From contig MNCI01026473.1 in NCBI GenBank assembly GCA_015680685.1, positions 533,532 through 558,942 of the forward strand: a stretch of 25,411 nt of DNA. The letters run 5' to 3'. Under the pieces are notes generated by a model that was given only the letters and a program-made list of their open reading frames with translations, was not told where the DNA came from and did no database searches. Made by a program: the position numbers and the translations under genes. Every line of letters begins with the position of its first letter. Positions within the stretch are counted from its first letter, which is position 1. This document shows positions 18,839-25,411 of the stretch, piece after piece. The DNA is from Gnetum montanum (lineage: Eukaryota; Streptophyta; Gnetopsida; Gnetales; Gnetaceae).

Positions 18839-20998
18839 TACCTTGATGAATGAATGAAAGCTTATCTTCAAGCAAACAAAAGGAGGAACAAGTTTTTTAC
18901 AAAATATTGGGAAGGTATGAGATTATTGACTAATGAACTAACATACAAGCTGACTTGGACCAAACAAACAAACACTAAGTGCCTAAGTGTACAAATTTAT
19001 AATCTTTAGAAAATTTAATGTTCATGACAACACAATTGAACACCTTAGCAAAAATTGACATCCAAAACCCTCTAGTAGCTTGAAAATGAGGGAGAAGATT
19101 AAATGGTCCTAGAGAGGTTTCGTTACATGGCTTCTGATGCCTGCTCCTAAGGTTGTTCAGGCTGTTAACTCCTTCTTGCTCTAGTCTACTTACTCATTGG
19201 TTGGAATAGTTTTGCTTCCAGTCCATGCTTCCCTTTTGGTGCCATTTATGATCACAACACAATCAAGGATTAGCATGTGATGGTGTAACTTATAACATAT
19301 AGGTACCTTGTCTCTCTTGGGTTGTTATAGTTGGCTAAGTTGTGATTATGGTAGATTGATTATTCTAATATTATTTGATTTTTGTGGCTACCAGAGTTCA
19401 TTGGAAGGGTTTATCCTCATAAATTGATGATTGTAAGGTTATTTCATTAGTTAAACCTTTGTGGGAGTTAGAAAAAATTCAAAATTTTTTTATCAAAAAC
19501 TTGGGCAACCCCCACAATGTAGAGTTCACCTCCAGTAGTAGTAGGACTAAAAAACAAGGGAAATTAGACAAGTGTTTGGAAAGTTATGGCTTTGGAAGGT
19601 TCTTAGCTTTGAAAATTTTCAACATTAAAGATAAGAAAAAAACAAAAAGTTTTAACACGATTTGAAGTTCTTAGAGAGCTAGAAAAGCCATGAACATGAT
19701 GAAATGCTTAAAAAGGGTTAGATAATTGACAACAAAAAGAGTTTTTCATTGGAGGACATTGTGAAGAAGTGTACAATTAAATGTCACCAATGGGGCACAC
19801 AAAGGATTTAATCACGAAAATGGCTAAGGATAAAAAAACTTAACTAGCCAAACCAAGAGGTATGCAAGTGGATCCTCCCCAAAGTAGGCTCATGGACTTA
19901 ATGCCCTTGCATGCCTTCAAACCAAGGAGTCTGTGGACTCCATGGTTGATTAATGGTTGTGGAAAGTTAAGGATGAAATCCTTTAAGAACCTACCTAAGA
20001 ATTTTGACACATCAAACTAAGACATTAGACAAAACTATAAAAAAATTCGATAGTGAGATGAGTTATGGAAAGTAGTAGAGGATGAAAGAGGTGGTGTAAT
20101 GGAGTCCCTAATCATGATCACATGAAGTCCCTTGTGGATCATATGGTTAAGATGACCCGATAAAGTCCATCCTTAGTCTAGATCAAAATCAACCACTTTT
20201 AGTGACTTTGCATTGATACTATTAGACTAGTCCACCCCCTTGAGACACAAGAATGTCCTCATAGTTCAATCACCATTTCTTATTGAGAAGTAAAGAGAAG
20301 CAAGAAGTGAGAAAGGACCTTAGTTAGAGGGAATCTTTAAGCATGGGTAACATGTCTTTCTAGTCACATAACTAGTGTTTGTAGCGTGTTATTAAGTTTA
20401 AGGGATGTGCTTTGAATTCCCATTGTTGTTTTTTTGAATTTTATGTTTTTATGATTTTTGAATGAGAACCACACCATGCAAAGACTTTTAGCTTCTTGTT
20501 ATTCCTCAACAACAGAATGGTGAGAAATCCATGCAAAACACTTAGGCACTTAAGAGGGTAGGAAAGTATAAAGACCATTGAATCCCTTTGAAGTCACACC
20601 CTTATCAATCCATTTAATCCTTCCCAAGTTTGAAAACTACCAAGGTCACAAGTTCATTAAAATTTTTATTAAGGAAGGGACCTCATATTTCCAAAACAAA
20701 GAACCCCATAGAGTTTGTTGATTGGTGGATGACATGGACTCTACTTGTTTTATGAAAAAGAAACCATGTCTTAGTTATGAATACCAAAATTCAAATATAG
20801 AATCCATACATTATCAATCAAACAACATTATAGTACAAAATGCCATCAATAGTAGCCACAACTACATTGTGTCTTGTTGGCAAGAAGAGATAAACAAAAT
20901 GAAATAAATACAAGAAAAACATAAGAGAAATTGAAACAAAATAAAGTAAAATATAGAAGAAATTACAAAATATGTAAGAAAGAGAACAACATACTAAT
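18839..20998 (-). other. Non-coding 3' tail of element E
   Basis: This is the reverse complement of the family tail. Near the LTR it has the TAATAATCCCATACC-type block (18895-18935). Further right come the GGGGAGGATCCACTTGC block (about 19868-19885), the AAAGACTTTTAGCTTC landmark (about 20480) and a T-rich stretch (minus strand, about 20880-20998) that abuts integrase in other copies. Open frames here, such as 19459-19665 and 20722-20907, lie antisense to the element and are not supported as genes. Solo LTR G separates this tail from the pol remnant at 21816. Confidence 0.7.
20994..20998. repeat. Target-site duplication of LTR G, left copy
   Basis: CTAAT immediately before the LTR, repeated at 21811-21815 immediately after it. 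Confidence 0.88.
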
Positions 20999-21810
20999 TG
21001 ATGAGACACGATATTGCATCAGCGATATCACGTTCGCCTCTGCAATATCGCGTACGCGATATCATAGCCCATCCCCAGTTCTATAAATAAGAGGTGGCTT
21101 TCCCTTGTTTCTCAATCTAGATCTAGACCCTTAGCTAAAGTTTGGTAGTTTTACCATTCCAGAGATAGAATAATTTCCATGTGCCCGCAGTAGGAGTCTC
21201 AAAGTGAACGGATCTTTATTCGAGCAATTTGTACCTGAGCACCCAATTGTGTACGGAAATAAAGACAAACTTTCTGATAAACCTTGCAGTGCATGGACTA
21301 AGCTAAATAGGATTTAATTACTATTAAATGTTTAACTGCTTTCCTAGTTAATTAAATCTCTCTCAACCCTCAACTCTCTTAGTTAAGTGCATTCAATACG
21401 ACCTCTTCGAGCACGTGTGTAATGCTTGTTAACCCAGTAACGAGTAGCGTTTGGTAATCCCAGTAGTGTTGCATTGGTTTAGGGTGTGTGTGGCAAGTGT
21501 TAATGGATACTAGTGCTAGGACAATTAGAACTTAGTTAATGAGTAGTTAATGAAAGTTAGTTACTTAGTCTCTTCACCCTTTCCCTCATTAGCATAGGCA
21601 TTAAAAAGAGAAAAGATATAAAAGTCATATACCTCAGACTTACTTAAGCATACAACCGTGACAATACAAGTAAGTTTGGGAAGACAACGATTGATTAACC
21701 TTAAGTGTTCCATAAGGCGCGTAAGCACTTAGTCCTTGGAGTTCGACCAGATCGCGCGTGAAATGCTCGTATTCGTATGGTTGAGTGTAGGGGAACCTTG
21801 CCACTCATCG
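20999..21810 (+). mobile_element. Solo LTR G, nested in element E
   Basis: An 812-base LTR starting TGATGAGACACG and ending CTCATCG, where family members end CTCATCA. It is flanked by the exact target duplication CTAAT (20994-20998 and 21811-21815). TATAAATA lies at 21082-21089 and AATAAA at 21258-21263. It belongs to the subfamily of LTR A (shared AGAGATAGAATA.TTTCCATGTGCCC). U3 has an 18-base perfect palindrome ATATCGCGTACGCGATAT (21045-21062) and the pair CGATATTGCA (21009-21018) / TGCAATATCG (21041-21050). Element E sequence resumes on both sides, so this is a solo LTR in the plus orientation. Confidence 0.93.
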
Positions 21811-21815
21811 CTAAT
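21811..21815. repeat. Target-site duplication of LTR G, right copy
   Basis: CTAAT directly after CTCATCG; pairs with 20994-20998. The duplication fixes the LTR end at 21810 although its last base is G rather than A. Confidence 0.88.
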
Positions 21816-22015
21816 GATTTTGTAAAAGAAAACAATGGTATAAAAAAGTGTAAAATAAAAAAACTGTACAAATTGAGGAGCCACTTTGTATGATCAGATT
21901 GAGTTGGAAGGAGGAGATTTGAAATACTAAGCATGCTTGTCTATCCAAGGAGGTGTTGTGGTTACTAGCACTCTTAGGCTCATGGAAAGGTTTGATTTGT
22001 TGTAGGTTGACCAGT
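21816..22015 (-). pseudogene. End of pol (integrase C-terminus) of element E
   Basis: The minus strand encodes LLVNLQQIKPFHEPKSAS and then a tail resembling the last 45 residues of the integrase of element A (LLVNVQQIKPFREPKTAS). Both have a QI.PF core after the GPY/F module. The rest of integrase is absent: the next bases to the right are a plus-strand family tail (block D). The boundary lies at 22012-22024, where both sources share TTAGT-like bases. The open frame extends antisense into block D up to 22083, but that part is not pol. Confidence 0.8.
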
Positions 22016-22116
22016 AATTTCTTAGTTAATAATCCCATACCTTTCCAATATTTTGTAAAGAACTTATTCCTCCGTTTGTTCACTCAAGGACAAGTTTTCA
22101 TTCAGTCATGGGGGTA
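22016..22116 (+). other. 3' tail fragment and purine tract of block D
   Basis: TTAGTTAATAATCCCATACC, GAACTTATTCCTCC and CTCAAGGACAAGTTTTCATTCAGTC match the end of the tails of A and C. The purine tract CATGGGGGTA lies at 22107-22116. Only the last 100 bases of a tail are present. Confidence 0.75.
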
Positions 22117-22937
22117 TGATGAATCATTTTTTGGTAGGCCCCAACATCAGATCCCTGATATTAGAGCCCAAGATGCATTATTGGATATCCGATATCGTGG
22201 GACGCATGCTAGCCTATAAATATAATAATTGGGTGCACAATTCAACAATCATTTTTTTAGTTTTTAGTGAAGCTCTTGCAGTTTGTTTTTCCTAAAGTTA
22301 GAATATTTTCTGAGTACTCACAGTAAGAGTCAAAGAAGGTACAAATCTTGATTTGAGTACTGATGTACTTAAGCACAATAGTGTGAACGGCAATAAAGAC
22401 GAGCTTTTTTGATCAAACCTTACAACACTTGAAATAGATTTATGCATTTAATATTCATGCAATCTACTTTAATGAATTTTAATTAAGAAATCAATATCAG
22501 TTAAATAACACACATAAATATAACCACTTTGAGCATACGTTTAACACTTGGCAATTTGAGTTATGCTTAACGTTTGGTAACCCAGTAATACTACAATGTA
22601 TTCAGGATGTGTATGGCAAGTGGGAACTTATGCTTATGTTAGGATTGGTTAAATACTAGTTATTTATTAGATTAATTAAACATTTATAGACTTTATTCTT
22701 GTTCATTAGGTGACTTAATCCATAAAAGATAAGTGATAAAAATCATATGCCTCAGTTATACTTAACCATACACATGCACTTCACAAGTGGAAATGGGAAG
22801 AAAACGATTGCAATAGTTAGATTCATCTTCTAGAACTAGTGTACTTAGAAATCTAAAGTCTTCAAAATTTGATTGAATCACTAAGTGAATGCTAGTGATT
22901 CATATGGTTGGGCATACAGACTACTTGCTGCTCATCA
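22117..22937 (+). mobile_element. LTR D
   Basis: It starts TGATGAATCATTTTTT right after a purine tract and ends GCTGCTCATCA just before a PBS, so it has both a 3'-LTR-like left side and a 5'-LTR-like right side. TATAAATA lies near 22215 and AATAAAG near 22393. U3 includes GGATATCCGATATCG (about 22183-22197). It is the closest relative of LTR E, in the opposite orientation. No target duplication is expected because internal sequence lies on both sides. Confidence 0.9.
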
Positions 22938-22958
22938 TTGGTGTCATTGTCGAGGATC
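22938..22958 (+). other. Primer-binding site after LTR D
   Basis: TGGTGTCATTGTCGAGGA (from 22939) matches the tRNA-Asp complement TGGCGCCGTTGCCGGGGA with four changes: three transitions and one G-to-A within the G run. It confirms that the sequence to its right is the 5' internal region of an element. Confidence 0.7.
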
Positions 22959-22987
22959 AAACCTAGGTCACCTATGTGATAGGTAGG

Positions 22988-23285
22988 ATGGCCCCTACAA
23001 TGACCCTCATGAGCATCTTAGAGAACATGTAGTTGATCAACATTAGGAACACACTAACAAACCAGGTCATTGGCACATATATTGGAAAGGTATCCATTGA
23101 TCTTCATGAAGCATTTGGCCTAATGAAGAAACTATTATTTCTTCATGTGGTCTAGCTCTTATGGCATCTCCTGAGTGAGAAGATAGGTGAGAATGTTGTC
23201 ATACTAGTTAGGCTCATCACACACTTGTTTATTTATAGCCCTAGGAAAGAGGAGTTCATCAGGAACTTGATCAGAAAGTGGGCTC
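22988..23285 (+). pseudogene. Start of gag after LTR D (fragment, broken)
   Basis: An ATG at 22988, about 30 bases after the PBS, opens a frame readable for about 99 codons with two stops (TAG near 23030 and 23152). It contains IGKVSIDLHEAFG and SPRKEEFIRNLIRKW. Position right after the PBS implies the N-terminal part of gag or an upstream ORF. It does not obviously match the gag start of element A, which begins 127 bases after its PBS. At about 23285 it meets, in the opposite orientation, the RNase H end of element E. Confidence 0.5.
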
Positions 23286-24542
23286 TCCTCCTCTTTGTTG
23301 TCCCATCTCAACTAAGATAAGTGATAAGCAACCACATTCTCGATTCCCTTTCAATCTATGATCATAAGATCGAGATTCCTACAAGACTAGAAGCCACTGT
23401 ATGATACAAGGGCTCACTGTTGATTTGTTCATGAGAAAGTGGATTGCATTATTGTTTGTATGCACAACCACCTTGTACCTAAGCACATAGTGCCTAAATT
23501 TCTCCAAGGTAAACACCACTGTCATCAATTCTTTCTCTGTTGTGATGTAATTCAATTGTGCACCCACAATGCTTTGGCTCACTTAGTGGATGTAGTAAGG
23601 ACATTTTTGATCATCTAATTACATGAGCATAGCTCCTAAGACATACTTTGATGCATCTGTCATGATGTGGAATGATATGAACCAATTAACTGCTTGTAGA
23701 TTGGAGTTTCTACAAGTTTTCGCTTAAGTTGCTAAAATGCATTTTCACATTCCTTAGTCCAGATGAATGGAGCATCCTTCTTTGTAAGCTCCATCAGTGG
23801 TTTAGTGATCTTAGAGAAATTCTTTATGAATCGTCAGTAGTAACTAGTGTGACCAAGGAATGACTAAACATCTTTGATAGTTTTCGGTTGGTGGGTAATT
23901 CCTTGGATGACCCTTATTTTCTCAGGCTCCACCTTAATCCCTTCTTTAAATATTCTAGGCCCCAAAAGAATGCCTTCTTAGACCATCATATGGCTTTTCT
24001 ACTAGTTGAGCCAAAGGTTTGTCTCCACACACCTTTTTAGTACTTGCTTAAGATGATCCATGGCTTACTCAAATGTAGCCCCATAGGTGGAGAAGTCATC
24101 CATGAAGACTTCCACCTTGTTACCAATCTACTATTGAAAGATAGTTAGAACAAGGCATTGGAATGTTGCAAGAGCATTGCATAGACCAAATGACATATTT
24201 CTGTATGTAAAAGTTTCCCAAGGACTTGTGAACATGGTTTTGGATTGATCCTTGAGTGCAATCTGAATTTGGTTATAGCCACTATAACCATATAGAAAGT
24301 TGTAAAAGCAATGTCCAGAAATGATGTCCAACACTTTGTCTAAAAAAGGTAATGGGAAATCATCCTTGTAAGTTGCCATGTTCAACAACCTGAAGTTGAT
24401 ATAGACCCTCCAATTGCCACCTTTCTTTGGCACTATCACCAGTGGGCTAACCCACTCACTATCTTCAATGGGATAGATGAACCTTGCCTTGAGGTGTTGT
24501 TCAATCTCCTTCTTGAAAATCTACTTGAGTTTGGGATTTAAC
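23286..24542 (-). pseudogene. pol: RT-RNase H of element E, truncated and broken
   Basis: On the minus strand, from 24542 leftwards: the RT start (LNPKLK..., IEDSEWVSPLVIVPKKGG.WRVY, about 24420-24540), fingers and palm with DDFPLPFLDKVLD and SGYNQIQIA, the FGLCNA.ATFQ motif (about 24160-24190), and the catalytic box FMDD at 24095-24106, which is intact here. The connection domain (LGHTSYY.RFI, about 23840) and RNase H with GAQLNY.TTEKEL (about 23540) follow. The RNase H TDH motif has become TNN. Stops occur throughout. The 5' end is cut by LTR H, and the 3' end stops at block D exactly where the integrase zinc domain should begin. Counterpart in A: about 4170-5420. Confidence 0.9.
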
Positions 24543-25411
24543 TGTTACTGTAGCTACTGTAACGACAGAAAACGTCAGCAGCTGGAAATACTGATCGAGA
24601 TTCCGGCGTACATAGTTTTAGCCATGGATCCGCGCGAGGGCTATGCTGGAAAAACGAATCCACGGCGCCCTGAACGGTCTTGTCGATCAGACAGGGACTT
24701 ACGGGTCAGTAAAACGAGGAAAATTACGTGGAGAAAAAGCGATCTGTTTCGAAGAGTGGTAAAACGAGGGGAAAACGATGTAGTTGGATTGCAATGGCGA
24801 TAATGCTAAACACGATAAAAGGCGGTTGACATAAGAGAAGCTCACAGCTTCAAGATCTGCGCTTTGACTTACAAATGTATACTTCGTATGAGAAATTACA
24901 CTGGGGAATCCCCAATTACAAGATGTGAAACAAGCGCAGAACAACAAGCAAAACGGTCTAAACAGAAGTCCGATCTACCTTGTGGGCTAAAGCTGAGATG
25001 CAAGGCAGGCCAAGCTTTGACGTCTACCGATCAACTGTTTCTAATTGATAGAGTCCTTTCAGCAGAAAGATTGCTCCTGTCGCCGGTGCTCAAATCGAAC
25101 TGTACTCTGCTTCGGCTGTAAGGTGATGATGTCCACGATTGCCAAAGCACTGTTCTCTGTATCTCTGCTCCAAAGTGCTAAGTGCTCTGATGCTCAAAAA
25201 TATGCTATTTGCTTCTCTTATTTGCCAACCCCTGTATCTTTGTCAACTGGGGTATTTATAGGCCGTGATGCTTCGTGGAAAAGGCGCAACCCTGATGATG
25301 TGGGTCTTGGATATTGCGGGCCCTGCTGGCATGATCTTTTAAGTCAGACTGTGACTACGCACAACACGCTTGTTTGCGTGTTGTGCGTGTGAAGAGTAGG
25401 CACATGCTGAG
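24543..25411 (-). mobile_element. LTR H of an unrelated retrotransposon (runs off the window)
   Basis: At 24543 the RT sequence of E stops and unrelated, more GC-rich DNA begins with TGTTACTGTAGCTACTGTAAC, which on the minus strand gives a CAGTAACA-type LTR terminus. A minus-strand TATA box (TATAAATA) lies at 25253-25260, with a sequence like CCCCAGTTGACAAAG downstream. The left side is an LTR end without a PBS, so this is a 3' LTR or solo LTR of at least 869 bases. It shares nothing visible with LTRs A-G. Less CpG loss than in its neighbours suggests a younger insertion. The superfamily is undetermined. The open frames within it (24477-24803, 24864-25121, 25045-25392) show no retroelement or host motif. 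Confidence 0.6.
25357..25388. repeat. Perfect 13-base hairpin in LTR H
   Basis: Arms ACGCACAACACGC (25357-25369) and GCGTGTTGTGCGT (25376-25388) are exact reverse complements with a 6-base loop TTGTTT. It lies about 100 bases upstream of the minus-strand TATA box, in U3. Confidence 0.85.

Noticed and set aside
19459-19665. Lys-rich 68-codon frame
   Set aside because: It lies antisense to the element E tail, with no conservation.
24477-24803. 108-codon frame crossing 24543
   Set aside because: It spans the border between the RT of E (antisense) and LTR H, so it is a chance fusion.
25045-25392. 115-codon frame with several Cys residues
   Set aside because: It runs over the TATA box and U3 of LTR H and has no recognisable domain; the Cys spacing fits no zinc-binding pattern.
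1-25411. CRISPR arrays, bacterial operons, tRNA or rRNA genes
   Set aside because: Repeats are LTRs, target duplications or local tandem copies; no regular spacer array or RNA gene fold was seen, and the content is plant nuclear.

Overview
The window is plant nuclear DNA made almost entirely of nested, decayed Ty3/gypsy LTR retrotransposons. No host gene, rRNA or intact tRNA was recognised. The pol remains look like the Athila/Tat (OTA, non-chromovirus) side of Ty3/gypsy. They have order PR-RT-RNaseH-INT, a GPY/F-type integrase end without a chromodomain, and a primer-binding site complementary to plant tRNA-Asp. The dense nesting and heavy C-to-T decay suggest heterochromatic, repeat-rich DNA of a large-genome plant. 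A gymnosperm is plausible, but the sequence alone does not settle it.

Layout. Element A (+ strand, 1-9656) is the most complete copy: end of the 5' LTR, tRNA-Asp PBS, gag, protease, RT-RNaseH, integrase, a 2-kb non-coding tail, a purine tract and a 3' LTR. Every coding part carries stops or frameshifts. At 9657 its 3' LTR, lacking the last 7 bases, is fused to the 3' end of element B: an open reading frame of unknown function, tail, purine tract and LTR (10304-11070). LTR B sits inside element C (+), whose gag-pro fragment, tail and 3' LTR run from 11071 to 15065. RT, RNaseH and integrase are missing from C.

15066-16502 is AT-rich and non-coding, with a 137-base tandem repeat and a possible SINE remnant. 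LTR J (16503-17084, - strand) is a very old LTR copy interrupted by element E (- strand, 17085-24542). E has been hit repeatedly. Solo LTR F (17918-18817) lies inside the 3' LTR of E with target duplication CTACC. Solo LTR G (20999-21810) lies in its tail with target duplication CTAAT. A +-strand block D (about 22015-23285: tail fragment, LTR, PBS, gag start) stands where the integrase of E should be. An unrelated minus-strand LTR, H (24543 to the window end), cuts E within RT.

No new functional system could be demonstrated. The points most worth a second look are the preserved unknown reading frame next to the purine tract of B, palindromes packed at the U3 start of these LTRs, GGGCCCA tandem repeats in the U3 of LTR F, the LTR-centred block D inside E, and a second purine-tract-like motif in the tail of A. 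All comparisons were made by eye; identities are approximate.
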